NCBI RefSeq assembly: GCF_019749255.1
Contig: NZ_JACWFH010000006.1
Span: forward strand, 116,101-180,100
From: Mesobacillus maritimus
GTDB taxonomy: Bacteria > Bacillota > Bacilli > Bacillales > Cytobacillaceae
DNA length: 64,000 nt
Reading direction: 5' to 3'
Shown one piece after another: positions 53,793-63,261 of the stretch. Within the stretch, counting starts at the first letter, position 1. Every line of letters starts with the position of its first letter. Under the pieces are notes generated by a model, which saw only the letters and a list, made by a program, of their open reading frames with translations, searched no databases and was not told the origin of the DNA. The translations under genes were made by a program, and so were the position numbers.

Positions 53793-54371
53793 ATGCAGAA
53801 GGCAAGGACATTGGTGTTAACGTATGGGGCCATGTGTATTGTTTTAAATGTTGTCCTTGGAACAGCTGTATCAGCACTAAAAATTCCATTGTTATTTCTT
53901 GATACGATTGGAACTGTGCTAATGGCCGTTCTGTTTGGACCATGGTGGGGAGCGTTAGTAGGATTATTAACGAATGTCATCCTAGGGATAACCGCATCTC
54001 CAACAGCTATCTTTTTTGGAATTGTGAATGTGGCTGTGGCCATAGTCGTAGGCTTGATGGCACGAAGGTTCAATTTTACCAAATGGTATATTGCTGTTCT
54101 CACAGGATTATTGTTATCCGTTGTTGCTCCTTTGATTGGGACGCCGATATCAATCGCGCTAACGGGAGGAATCGATGGAAGCGGCATGGATATCATCGTT
54201 CTTTGGCTAAGAGCCACAGGTGAAAGTGTGTTTGCTTCAACTTTTATCTCCAGAATTACAGGAAATTTTGTTGATAAAATCGTCACCTGTCTTCTGGTTA
54301 TGTTTTTCATATCGAAGATTCCTAGTTTCTTAAAAACGTATAAAGGAGGAACAAAAAAGGATGCAGCGTAG
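53793..54371 (+). CDS. ECF transporter S component (CD3073-like)
   Basis: A 192-residue membrane protein with about six helices: VLTYGAMCIVLNVVLGTAVSALKIPLLFLDTIGTVLMAVLFGPWWGALVGLLTNVI resembles the N-terminal half of ECF S components of the CD3073 type, which bind a small vitamin- or base-like substrate. It needs a shared EcfAA'T module from elsewhere. The ATG at 53793 has AAGGAGGG seven bases upstream. Its end overlaps the TudS-like gene by 11 bases, so substrate uptake and desulfuration are probably linked. Confidence 0.83.
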   Translation: MQKARTLVLTYGAMCIVLNVVLGTAVSALKIPLLFLDTIGTVLMAVLFGPWWGALVGLLTNVILGITASPTAIFFGIVNVAVAIVVGLMARRFNFTKWYIAVLTGLLLSVVAPLIGTPISIALTGGIDGSGMDIIVLWLRATGESVFASTFISRITGNFVDKIVTCLLVMFFISKIPSFLKTYKGGTKKDAA

Positions 54372-54825
54372 TAAGAAAATCCTTCTTGTCTCTCATTGCA
54401 TTCTCAATCAAAATACGGTCATAAAAGAAGAAGCCCGCGCCTTAGGAGCCATTCCGTCTGCAACAGATTGGATCAAAGAAGAAGGCTTCGGTGTTGTCCA
54501 ACTTCCCTGTCCTGAATTTACGTTTTTAGGATTAGATCGTCCACCTATGACCTATGAAGAATATGACAATGAGAAATACCGTTCACACTGTCAAAAAATT
54601 CTAACGCCTATTATTGAACAACTCACAGAATACCGTCGAAGTGGCTATGAGATTACCGGTGTTCTTGGCATTCAAAGCAGCCCATCCTGTGACCAAACTA
54701 GAGGAGTGTTCATGGAGGAGCTACAAAAGCTTTTTCAAACCCACCACATTCCACTTGAAAAGCAATGGTATCTCCCAAATACGGAAGATCCTGTCTTTAA
54801 TAGCAATGAGCATGTTAAAAACTAA
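54361..54825 (+). CDS. TudS-related putative desulfidase (CD3072-like, DUF523-related)
   Basis: A 154-residue cytoplasmic protein. C13 (LVSHCILNQNT), C50 (QLPCPEF) and C110 (SSPSCDQTRG) match the three Cys that hold the [4Fe-4S] cluster of thiouracil desulfidase TudS, whose fourth iron binds the substrate sulfur. The LNQNT and GLDRPP segments are family features. It overlaps the ECF S component upstream. A thio-base or thio-vitamin is the likely substrate; this pairing is a known but uncharacterised arrangement. Confidence 0.83.
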   Translation: MQRSKKILLVSHCILNQNTVIKEEARALGAIPSATDWIKEEGFGVVQLPCPEFTFLGLDRPPMTYEEYDNEKYRSHCQKILTPIIEQLTEYRRSGYEITGVLGIQSSPSCDQTRGVFMEELQKLFQTHHIPLEKQWYLPNTEDPVFNSNEHVKN

Positions 54826-54995
54826 GAACTCGTAAAATAAATACAAAGAGCTTTTCTCTCCTGTCCCCTATTCTCTGGGGGCCTTTTTTATTTGGTCCCC
54901 TGACTCTTTACATCATTTTAACTCCTTCTCAATCTTCGCTTAACGTTTCCCTATTAAAATAAAGGAAAGATTAATAAACATTTTGGAGGATACTA

Positions 54996-55178
54996 ATGTT
55001 TTTAAAAAAATTTGCTAAAGATGTGCCAATCACAATTTCCTACCATCAAAACGGCTTTAAGCAAACCTGTACTGGCAGATTACACAAACTTGACTTAGTA
55101 AAGCAAACTCTTTTATTGAAAGATGAAAAACAACAAATTTATTTTATTCATCTATCTGGAATTCAAGAGATTGATTGA
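54996..55178 (+). CDS. YolD-like domain small protein
   Basis: A 60-residue protein with the beta-rich YolD pattern: ITISYHQNGFKQTCTGRLHKLDLVKQTLLLKDEKQQIYFIHLSGIQEID. YolD proteins often lie by UV-damage polymerase genes; none is here. ATG preceded by TTGGAGGATACTA. Function unknown. Confidence 0.75.
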   Translation: MFLKKFAKDVPITISYHQNGFKQTCTGRLHKLDLVKQTLLLKDEKQQIYFIHLSGIQEID

Positions 55179-55219
55179 TTTCAATTATCCAATTATTGAT
55201 TGACTTGTCCATTCCTATC

Positions 55220-55822
55220 TTATACCTTTATAATTTTCTTTTGCGTTGCAATTGTAACAATATAGTTGTAAACCATATGCGCAAAAATGGAAGCCCAAAG
55301 TGTTTCGGTTTGAATAAATAATATACTCGTAACCAAAGACAGTAGAATCACATTTAAATTTAATACAAATTTGGTTTTATATTGTGGAAGATGAATGGCC
55401 CAAAATACAATTGTTGTTAGGATGATAGCCCAAATTGCATTGGTAAAGTGCTGAATAAACGGCAGCACAAATCCTCTAAACAACACTTCTTCAAAAATGC
55501 CTGGGAGAATGCCGACGATTAGCGCACCATGCTTTCTCATCATGATTTTTTTCAGTTCTTCATTATCTTTAGCTTCAGGTATTTTTGTTCCTGTCACCTT
55601 TACTAGAGGTATTGCTACGAGAGCCAACGCTATCCCCAATCCTCCCCCAACGGCTAAATTCATGACGATTTTACTAACATCAAACAAATCTAGCACATAC
55701 TCAAAACTATTGGATTTTTGCCAAATAAAGATACAAATAAGAGCAATAACCCCAAGAAAAGCAAAGGACGCAATTAAATGGCTAAGTTTAATTTCTTCTT
55801 TCGATTGATCTGTCAATTTCAT
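55220..55822 (-). CDS. CPBP family intramembrane metalloprotease
   Basis: A 200-residue protein with about six helices and the CPBP motifs EEVLFRGFVLPFIQHF and FWAIHLPQYKTKF, then a third weak motif HMVYNYIV near the C-terminus. Shorter than the copy at 20275-21009 and not closely similar. Likely membrane protease or immunity-type protein; GGGGGGATGAAA region places ATG at 55822. Single gene. Confidence 0.82.
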   Translation of the reverse strand: MKLTDQSKEEIKLSHLIASFAFLGVIALICIFIWQKSNSFEYVLDLFDVSKIVMNLAVGGGLGIALALVAIPLVKVTGTKIPEAKDNEELKKIMMRKHGALIVGILPGIFEEVLFRGFVLPFIQHFTNAIWAIILTTIVFWAIHLPQYKTKFVLNLNVILLSLVTSILFIQTETLWASIFAHMVYNYIVTIATQKKIIKV

Positions 55823-56008
55823 CCCCCCAAAAACACACTAACCATATTGTCATATATTAGTATAAACGAATACAGAAATTCTGGGCTAAACAATCTTTCA
55901 CCTATGGAAATAAGATTAAAAGCTCCTTAAGCAATGTATAACTATTTCACGTAAAAAGAAGTAACCGGACCAAAATTTGAAAATAAAAACCTACAATCAA
56001 AGGAAGTA

Positions 56009-56530
56009 CTAAATTTTGCTTCCTTCTTTCATGGCTTGTCGTAGCACCTCCTGTATGAAATCCGCTTTATTCTCAGTATAAGACGCTCTATCAAAGCGAA
56101 ACGTATTTGCCAATTCAATCTTTAACTGGTGATATTCTATTAAAACTTCAGGATGCGTGCTTAAATAATTTCTGAACAACAATTGATTGTTCCAGTGTTC
56201 TCCTTCGAAAAGATAAAAGTGCAAATGGTGTGTCCCAGCTCCCCATTGTCCTTTTCTGAAGAATCGTCTTTCAGGAAAACTTTTATGATAAACAAATTCA
56301 TATCCCATTGGTTCTAAAAGTTCAACAAATTCGCTAACAACGTTTAAATCATTCACCCCAATGGCAATATCTAAGATTGGTTTAGCCCCTAACCCTTCCA
56401 CAGCTGTACTCCCTATGTGTTCAATCGCAATAGTCTTGTCAGCTAAGATTTCCTGTAATTTCTCTTTTTCTTCCTCAAACTGGCTTGGCCAATTTGAGTT
56501 ATAGTCTTCAATTATGATTTCCTTTCCCAC
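56009..56530 (-). CDS. GrpB family protein (UPF0157, nucleotidyltransferase fold)
   Basis: A 173-residue protein with the GrpB signature: IEDYNSNWPSQFEEEKEKL, AIEHIGSTAVEGLGAKPILDIAIGV and FYLFEGEHWNNQLLFRNYL. The central GSTAVxG...KPILDI is the nucleotidyltransferase-like core. Biochemical role unknown. It lies 30 bp after the YdeI-like gene on the same strand and may share its transcript. Confidence 0.9.
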   Translation of the reverse strand: MGKEIIIEDYNSNWPSQFEEEKEKLQEILADKTIAIEHIGSTAVEGLGAKPILDIAIGVNDLNVVSEFVELLEPMGYEFVYHKSFPERRFFRKGQWGAGTHHLHFYLFEGEHWNNQLLFRNYLSTHPEVLIEYHQLKIELANTFRFDRASYTENKADFIQEVLRQAMKEGSKI

Positions 56531-56562
56531 TTCTTCCTCCTAGACCATTCCTGGGCTATAAC

Positions 56563-57147
56563 CTAATCATTCAATCCCTTGCCATCGAGAATATTTTGCC
56601 TATATTTTTCAATTCTTGCCTCTCGTGTTTTGGATTGTTTGGCTTTTGAGAAATAAAGGATGTATGCTCGTTGCCGTCCTGGCGTTAAGGTATAAAAAGC
56701 AGATTTCAAGCTAGGCATTTCATTAAATTTAGTTTGTAATTCTTCCGGGATAATGAATTCTTCCGTTTTTTTAAAGTTCACCTCTAAGCCCGATTTTTCA
56801 ACTACAACAGCCTGATTAACATAGTCTTTCAAAACTGTTTTCATTTCCATAATCTCCTGAGCATCAGTAAAGCGAATTTGGCGTTGCGCCTGTGAGTTCT
56901 CACCCGGACGAACGAGAATCCCATTGGGATCATTTAATAAGGCACCTCTGAAAAACATAACTGCACAATATTCTTTAAACCCTTGAATGATTACGATATT
57001 TTTGTTCTTATACATATAACAAGGCTTGTTCCATTTCAATTCTTCTGTTAGTCCACAATCAAGAATGGTCATTCTCAGTTTCTCAAATTCTTCCTGCCAA
57101 CTTCTAGCTTCACGCAAATATTCATCAACTTTAGGGTTCATTGTCAT
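56563..57147 (-). CDS. YdeI/OmdA family protein with DUF1801-like domain
   Basis: A 194-residue protein. The N-terminal part, DYLREARSWQEEFEKLRMTILDCGLTEELKWNKPCYMYKNKNIVII, is the DUF1801 type; the C-terminal part, PSLKSAFYTLTPGRQRAYILYFSKAKQSKTREARIEKY, is the OmdA/YdeI helical tail. Related YdeI proteins are linked to envelope stress, but function is not settled. The ATG at 57147 has GGAGGG nine bases before it; a longer frame enters the helD end. Confidence 0.87.
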   Translation of the reverse strand: MTMNPKVDEYLREARSWQEEFEKLRMTILDCGLTEELKWNKPCYMYKNKNIVIIQGFKEYCAVMFFRGALLNDPNGILVRPGENSQAQRQIRFTDAQEIMEMKTVLKDYVNQAVVVEKSGLEVNFKKTEEFIIPEELQTKFNEMPSLKSAFYTLTPGRQRAYILYFSKAKQSKTREARIEKYRQNILDGKGLND

Positions 57148-57238
57148 TAAGGAACACCCTCCTTTGTTTTCGGTCTGACCATAGTAGAGGAATGCGTTCC
57201 TGAACCGCTGGTCAGACCCCCAATCATTTTGAAACGAA

Positions 57239-59575
57239 CTAGTTTTCGATAAAGCCCTCCTGCAATCCATCTTGTAAAAATGGACTGTGTTCCCCTACGC
57301 TATAAAGCTGCAATACATGCATCGCTCTTGTGCAGGATGTGTAGAAAACTCTGCGCAGGCTCTCGTCGCCGTAAACGTTCGCCGAGGCATCATAAATGAT
57401 GACTGCATCAAATTCGATTCCTTTAGATAAATAAGAAGGGATCACAACAACTCCTTGCTCATATTCAAGTGAGTTGCTTCTTAAAAGTTTTAAACCATCA
57501 ATCGAGGACAAGGATTCATATGCAGAAGCACTTTCCTTAGCAGATTTGCATATGATTGATATACTATTAAGCCCTCGTTCGCGCAACTCCGCTACTTTAG
57601 AAACAATGCAGCTATGCAATTTTGTGTAGTTGTCTACTTGTGTTAGTACAGGGCGCTCACCGTCACGTTCAAAAGGAATAATCTGCTTTCCATTCGGGAC
57701 CAGTCTTCTTGTAAATTCAATAATTGGTTTTGTCGATCGATAGCTGCGTGCAATGTTGATTACTTCCGTTTCATCTGGTCCATACAAGTTTGTCAGTGTG
57801 TGGAAATCGACCATTTCGTTGGCATGAGCAAATATCGCTTGATTAAAGTCGCCTAACACGGTCATCCTTGCAGCAGGAAACAATCTTTTCAAAAATTCAA
57901 ATTGGAACGGGGAATAATCTTGCGCTTCATCCACAACAATATGTTTAATCGAACTATTCGTCTCAAAGCCTTGAATTAGCTCTTTCAATAGTAAAAACGG
58001 GGTGGCATCTTCATAATATAGTTTATTTTGTGTTAGCATTTCAAGCGTCGCCTGACATATATCAGGTAATGAAGCTGGTGTCTCCCCTTCTATCCACTCT
58101 CTAATCTGTTGAGGATTAGAAAAAAGCTGTTGGTACATTCCCTTATAATCAATGAAGCGATACGCCCGAACGATCTTTCGTAAAGGCTTCAACTTTTGTT
58201 GAACAATCAATCTGGCAAGTGCTTTTGGCTCCATTTCATAATCAGCCTTCTCTTCTCTTTTATAACCGCGTTTTTCCGCTAAATAGCGATGTGCCTTATG
58301 GTACTCTTCATTGCTAAGCAGCTCAATTTCTTCCTGGACCCATTGCTTTGAATACTCCATTTTTTGTACGTCTTTTATTTTCTCCAACAACCATTCCATT
58401 AACTTTTCAAGGCGATTATGGAATCGGAGTGAAGTGTCATGACTGTAAAACCATTCTCCTATTTGTTGGCTCGTAACAATTGGTTTTCCTCTAAAAGTAA
58501 GATCCTTAAAGAGCATTCCTGTATCTTCTAATGACTGCCGATAAGAGTGAATGGCCTCAAAAAAATGGATTGAAGCTTTTAAACGAATTCCCGCAATCCT
58601 TGACCTATACGATGAATCCTTCGTCGCTGTTAAAACATATTCTAACTGCTCAAAAGGAGTTTCCACTTCAAATTCCTTCCCTAGACGATGGTCCAAATAT
58701 TCCTGAAAGGTAACTTGTTGCATATTTTCTTCGCCAAGTTCTGGAAGTACATTTGACACATAGCTATTAAACATCTTATTAGGTGAAAAAAGAATGATTT
58801 GGTCTGCATTCAGATGATCTCGATATTTATAAAGCAAATAAGCAATACGTTGCATGGCCGCAGATGTTTTGCCACTACCAGCTGCTCCGTGAACAATTAG
58901 CAATCTCCCTTTGTCATGACGGATAATCTGATTTTGCTCCTGTTGGATCGTCGCAACGATATTGTGCATCTGTTTATCAGTCCCTTTGCCAAGGACCTGC
59001 TGTAAGATCTCATCCCCAATGGTGAGACTTGTATCAAACATCGATTGAAGAACACCGTCTCGGATAAGGTATTGCCACTTTTTCTCCAACTTGCCTTCGA
59101 TGATCCCACCTGGTGTTTTATACTTCGCGGGGCCAGGCTGGTAATCATAGTAGACACTTGAAACCGGAGCTCTCCAATCATAGATAAGAAAATCTTCACC
59201 GCTAGAATCACTAAGCGATGAAATGCCTATATAGATTTGTTCTTGGGTTGAATCCCCTTCTTCAATAAAATCAATTCGACCAAAATAAGGGACTTCCTGC
59301 ATACGACGTAAGGTGGACAAACGCTTAGATGCATGTCGATGGGTGCTTTGGCTTACTGACAGAGCTTGAGTTTCTTGACGCAAACCAATAATGGTCTCAA
59401 GAAAATCATCAAAGGTATCATTATTCACCTTAATTTCATCCCAAAAATGCTTGCGGATATGAACCACTTCATTTTTACGCTTGGACGTTTCTTCATCTAA
59501 TCGTATAGTTTCCTCATTTATCCGCTCCATTACACTCTCTAGTCGCTTTTGCGCTTGCTGAAATTCCGTATTCAT
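57239..59575 (-). CDS. helD: HelD, RNA polymerase recycling factor (UvrD-like ATPase)
   Basis: A 778-residue protein. An N-terminal coiled coil (residues about 1-75) is the secondary-channel arm; Walker A VHGAAGSGKTSAAMQRIAYLLY near residue 230, VVDEAQDYSPFQFEFLKRLF (motif II) near 560, IARSYRSTKPIIEF and the C-terminal GIEFDAVIIYDA and FYTSCTRAMHVLQLY motifs define the UvrD-type helicase core. HelD removes stalled RNA polymerase and is known in bacilli. The ATG at 59575 follows AGGAG. Length fits the family. Confidence 0.93.
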   Translation of the reverse strand: MNTEFQQAQKRLESVMERINEETIRLDEETSKRKNEVVHIRKHFWDEIKVNNDTFDDFLETIIGLRQETQALSVSQSTHRHASKRLSTLRRMQEVPYFGRIDFIEEGDSTQEQIYIGISSLSDSSGEDFLIYDWRAPVSSVYYDYQPGPAKYKTPGGIIEGKLEKKWQYLIRDGVLQSMFDTSLTIGDEILQQVLGKGTDKQMHNIVATIQQEQNQIIRHDKGRLLIVHGAAGSGKTSAAMQRIAYLLYKYRDHLNADQIILFSPNKMFNSYVSNVLPELGEENMQQVTFQEYLDHRLGKEFEVETPFEQLEYVLTATKDSSYRSRIAGIRLKASIHFFEAIHSYRQSLEDTGMLFKDLTFRGKPIVTSQQIGEWFYSHDTSLRFHNRLEKLMEWLLEKIKDVQKMEYSKQWVQEEIELLSNEEYHKAHRYLAEKRGYKREEKADYEMEPKALARLIVQQKLKPLRKIVRAYRFIDYKGMYQQLFSNPQQIREWIEGETPASLPDICQATLEMLTQNKLYYEDATPFLLLKELIQGFETNSSIKHIVVDEAQDYSPFQFEFLKRLFPAARMTVLGDFNQAIFAHANEMVDFHTLTNLYGPDETEVINIARSYRSTKPIIEFTRRLVPNGKQIIPFERDGERPVLTQVDNYTKLHSCIVSKVAELRERGLNSISIICKSAKESASAYESLSSIDGLKLLRSNSLEYEQGVVVIPSYLSKGIEFDAVIIYDASANVYGDESLRRVFYTSCTRAMHVLQLYSVGEHSPFLQDGLQEGFIEN

Positions 59576-59741
59576 GCCCCACACTCCTAAAAAAGTTTAT
59601 AAAAAGGGTTGACGATTGTATCGACTGCGTTGTATAATTAAAATAGGGATAATATATAAAAATATAATTATCAACGCATAGCTATACTAATTTACCATAA
59701 AACCGCCATTTTTTCAATGGATGGACATAAATTCGATTATA

Positions 59742-59786
59742 AAAAAGAGTAATGTTTCCCGCCTCAACGGGTACATTACTCTTTTT
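59742..59786 (-). terminator. Rho-independent terminator
   Basis: 14 bp stem AAAAAGAGTAATGT/ACATTACTCTTTTT with T-run on the minus strand (also plausible on plus). Ends the transcript of the 59-residue membrane peptide. Confidence 0.88.
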
Positions 59787-59867
59787 CTCTTTTCCGGATT
59801 TCTTTTTACTAAAAGGATTATTTTTGAAGGAAAGATCCTTCTTTGCCCTACGAACAAGGTTTCCATA

Positions 59868-60047
59868 TCAGCTTCTTACTTCTTTTGCACCTGACTTATG
59901 TAAAAAGTAACCTGTTGTAATCGTTAATACAGCAAGGATTAATCCGCTCGTTAAACCATTGAGCTCGTACCCTTGCTCGAGGCCATCCAAAATCCCCGAA
60001 TAAACCCCTGCCATAATTCCCGTTAATATAATTTTACCTATCCTCAT
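59868..60047 (-). CDS. Small membrane protein, 59 residues
   Basis: ATG at 60045-60047, after GGGGAGAGGGGATT, opens a frame of 59 codons to TGA at 59868. The product (MRIGKIILTGIMAGVYSGI..., GLTSGLILAVLTITTGYFLHK) has two glycine-rich hydrophobic segments and a basic tail. A strong terminator follows. It is too short for usual gene calling; the ribosome site, base composition and terminator support it. Function unknown. Confidence 0.6.
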   Translation of the reverse strand: MRIGKIILTGIMAGVYSGILDGLEQGYELNGLTSGLILAVLTITTGYFLHKSGAKEVRS

Positions 60048-60302
60048 AAAAGGAATCCCCTCTCCCCAAAGCTAAAGCAAAGATAATTGTTCATAATCCC
60101 CATATCTTACCATATAAAAAGGAATTATATGGATTATTTTCCTTTCATTCTAAGATTGAACTACCAATTAATTCAAAAACATAAAAAATATCCTGTTTCA
60201 ACGAATTTTTAAGGAAACCTTCAATCACACTAAGACAAAATACAAAAATATCGACAATCCTACTAACAACGACTAGACTCAAACAAAATCGAGGTGAAAA
60301 AC

Positions 60303-60367
60303 CTGCTATCCAAAGGGTGAGTATTGACTATAAAGGAACAACCTTTGTCTTTCAAGAAGGATAGCAG
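60303..60367 (+). promoter_or_regulatory. Inverted repeat in the leader of the PBP gene, covering its ribosome site
   Basis: CTGCTATCC (60303-60311) and GGATAGCAG (60359-60367) are perfect 9 bp complements 47 bases apart, with an inner AAAGG/CCTTT. The downstream arm includes the GAAGGA ribosome site of the gene at 60376, so folding would hide it. Confidence 0.5.
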
Positions 60368-60375
60368 CCTATCGC

Positions 60376-63018
60376 ATGACTGAAAACCATTCTTCTCGCG
60401 TTGAACGCAGAAAAAAAATGCAAGAGCAACAACGTTCATCCAAGAATAGTAAGCCTAAAAAATTAAGATGGAAAAGAATTCTCTATTATAGTTTGATTAT
60501 CGCCACTGTATTCCTGATCATCGGCGTTGGCGCGATAGCCTGGATTATTAAAGATGCCCCTAAATTTGACGAAACATTATTAAAGGCACCCTTATCTTCT
60601 AGTATTTATGCAAGCGATGGAGAAACGGTTATCGCGGAAGTCGGGAAAGAAAAACGGGAGGATATTGGTCTCGAACAAATCCCAGAGGTTTTGCAGGATG
60701 CGGTAATCGCGACAGAGGATTCTCGTTTTTATGAGCATCGTGGCATCGATGTGAAACGTACCTTAGTTGCGATTTTCAAAATCATCAGTACTCGTTCGTT
60801 AGAAAGTGGTGGTGGAAGTACCATTACGCAACAGCTTGTAAAAAATTCCTTTCTATCCATTGAACAAACACCAACAAGAAAAATCCAAGAATGGTACTTG
60901 GCACTTCAATTAGAACGAGAATTTTCGAAAGAAGAAATACTACAGATGTATTTTAATAAAAACTTATACGGTGGCGATGTGTACGGAGTAGCAAAAGCGG
61001 CAGAGCGGTTCTTTGGGTTAGACGTTGAGGAATTGGATCAACTAACACTTGAACAAGCAGCACTTTTAGCCGGTATTCCCCAAAGTCCGAATCGATACAT
61101 GCCCACAGACGAAGCAAATTTTGAACGCGCGAAAGAAAGAAGAAATATGGTTCTCCATTATATGAACCGTCATGGATACATTAGCAAATCAGACATGAAA
61201 GAAGCGCAGAGCACACCGATTGAAGATACGTTAAACATCCAAACACCTAAAGCCAATAAATTCGAAAACTTTGTGGCTACCGTCATAAAGGAAGTACAAG
61301 AAAAGACCGACGCCAATCTGTTTGAAGATGGCTTAGAAATTTATACAACTCTTGATCCAGATATTCAGGAATTGACCGAAGAGGTTCTCACCACAAACGA
61401 CCATATCCCTTTTCCTGATAACGAGAACCTGCAGACAGCAATTGTCATTACCGATACACAGACGGGAGGAATCAAAGCCATTGGCGGAAGTCGTAGTGAG
61501 CAAGCAGGTGGATTTAATTTTGCAACAATGATGAAACGTCAGCCAGGTTCAACGATCAAACCAATTCTAGACTACGGCCCTGCGATTGAAAAATTCAAAT
61601 GGTCGACTGGACATTTCATCAAAGATGAAGAATATCAATATTCTGATGGAACCCCAATTCGAAACGCTACTCGTAAATACGCTGGAACGAAAACAATTCG
61701 TGATCACCTCGTCTGGTCACGAAATATTCCAGCCTTAAAAACGTTTCAAGAAGTAGGCGCAAATGATGCGACTGAATTTGCCAGAAGCTTAGGTTTCCCG
61801 ATTGCAGATGAACAAAAAGGAAATGAAGCGAATTCAATTGGTGGAATCGATGCTGCTTCCCCGCTGATCATGGCCGGTGCGTACGCTGCGTTTGGGAATG
61901 GCGGTTATTATATTGAACCCCATACAGTGACTAAGATTGTCCATTCCGATGGTCGTGAGGAAAAGGTAGCACCATCAAAAGAAAAAGTCATGGAAGAAGC
62001 TACTGCGTTTTTAATCACCGATATGTTGCGATCTGTAGTCGATTCTGGGACCGGAACGAAAGCAAATATCTCCCGTCTCGACTTAGCTGGAAAAACAGGA
62101 ACAACAAACTTTGATACAAAAACGATTGAGAAGTACGACTTACCAGAGAAGGCGGTAAGAGATTCTTGGTTTGTTGGTTATACCCCCCAATATACAGCTG
62201 CCGTATGGACGGGATATGATAAAACGACCTCATCGGATGACTATTTAAACAACACTAGTGATGACATCCCACTGCTGGTATTTAAAAAAATTCTGTCCGA
62301 AGCAGCGACAAATACCGATACATTTAAACAGCCAGATAGTGTCGGAAAGTTAGGAATCGAGTATTATGTTAAAGGTGGCGAAAAACCCAAGCCACCAAAA
62401 CCTGCAACACCAACAAAATTTACTGCTACCTATGATGAAGCCTCTGACCAGATTCAGTTAGCTTGGAACCACACATCCAATAGTGGGTTAGAAACAAGCT
62501 TTGATGTTGCTTATACAGTGGACGGAAGAACCGAAACCTTTACAACGACAAAAGAACAACAGGTTGTTTTTCCAAGTCCTGAGAAAGGCAAAGCGTATAC
62601 CTTTACACTCTTGGCTATCGCTGGTGGCGTGAAAAGTGATGCAGCTTCAACGTCCATCACAGTGGAAGAGGCAGCTCCTATTTCTCCTAGCAATTTACAA
62701 GCAACCTTTGACCAAGCATCAAATAGCATTGTGATTACATGGCAACCTGGTAACAACGCGAGGAACGTCCAATATACAGTTTCATTTACAGTTAACGGTT
62801 TCCCGCAAACATTAGCGCCAACACCCGAATTACAAGCAACTTTAGTGGGGCCACAACCAGGACAAACATACATCATAACGGTTACCGCAACAAATGAAAT
62901 TGGGTCAAGTGCACCAGCGACCACTTCTGTTACCGTCGAATCTCCACCACAAAATGGCATTTGGGATGGTTTTGACGAGAATCAAGAAAACGATAATGGA
63001 AGTGAAATTACACCATAA
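60376..63018 (+). CDS. ponA: Class A penicillin-binding protein 1 (PonA-like) with C-terminal fibronectin type III repeats
   Basis: An 880-residue bifunctional PBP. Cytoplasmic basic N-terminus, one TM helix (about residues 35-58), glycosyltransferase GT51 (AVIATEDSRFYEHRGID with the catalytic Glu; GGSTITQQLVKN; RKIQEWYLALQLER), then transpeptidase with Ser in RQPGSTIKPI, SRN in VWSRNIPAL and KTGTT in LAGKTGTTNF. Two FN3-like modules follow from about residue 680 (PATPTKFTATYDEASDQIQLAW; ISPSNLQATFDQASNSIVITW). It builds cell wall. Start is supported by similarity to SREARRK-type starts of bacillary PBP1; the ribosome site is 14 bases away, unusually far. Confidence 0.94.
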   Translation: MTENHSSRVERRKKMQEQQRSSKNSKPKKLRWKRILYYSLIIATVFLIIGVGAIAWIIKDAPKFDETLLKAPLSSSIYASDGETVIAEVGKEKREDIGLEQIPEVLQDAVIATEDSRFYEHRGIDVKRTLVAIFKIISTRSLESGGGSTITQQLVKNSFLSIEQTPTRKIQEWYLALQLEREFSKEEILQMYFNKNLYGGDVYGVAKAAERFFGLDVEELDQLTLEQAALLAGIPQSPNRYMPTDEANFERAKERRNMVLHYMNRHGYISKSDMKEAQSTPIEDTLNIQTPKANKFENFVATVIKEVQEKTDANLFEDGLEIYTTLDPDIQELTEEVLTTNDHIPFPDNENLQTAIVITDTQTGGIKAIGGSRSEQAGGFNFATMMKRQPGSTIKPILDYGPAIEKFKWSTGHFIKDEEYQYSDGTPIRNATRKYAGTKTIRDHLVWSRNIPALKTFQEVGANDATEFARSLGFPIADEQKGNEANSIGGIDAASPLIMAGAYAAFGNGGYYIEPHTVTKIVHSDGREEKVAPSKEKVMEEATAFLITDMLRSVVDSGTGTKANISRLDLAGKTGTTNFDTKTIEKYDLPEKAVRDSWFVGYTPQYTAAVWTGYDKTTSSDDYLNNTSDDIPLLVFKKILSEAATNTDTFKQPDSVGKLGIEYYVKGGEKPKPPKPATPTKFTATYDEASDQIQLAWNHTSNSGLETSFDVAYTVDGRTETFTTTKEQQVVFPSPEKGKAYTFTLLAIAGGVKSDAASTSITVEEAAPISPSNLQATFDQASNSIVITWQPGNNARNVQYTVSFTVNGFPQTLAPTPELQATLVGPQPGQTYIITVTATNEIGSSAPATTSVTVESPPQNGIWDGFDENQENDNGSEITP

Positions 63019-63026
63019 TGTATAAT

Positions 63027-63060
63027 AAAATGGTCACCTTTTCATTGGTGACCATTTTTT
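63027..63060 (+). terminator. Rho-independent terminator of the PBP gene
   Basis: 12 bp stem AAAATGGTCACC/GGTGACCATTTT with a T-run. Confidence 0.9.
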
Positions 63061-63261
63061 ATTTGGTTTGTTTTTTATACCATTCATATAATCCAAATTT
63101 ATTGTTCAGATACTAAAGTTTGTTTCTTATACTTTTTTACAATCCACTGTTATGTTATTAATCGATAGCCTTTTCACACCATCGTGAGATGAAGAAGGAA
63201 GTGTAGGACAGAGGTCGAATAGTATTGAAGGAGTCAAGGAGAATCGTTAGGGAGTGTTCGA

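Noticed and set aside
53711..54310. 199-codon minus-strand frame opposite the ECF gene
   Set aside because: Antisense shadow of a membrane protein gene; no ribosome site and Thr/Pro/Asn-rich translation.
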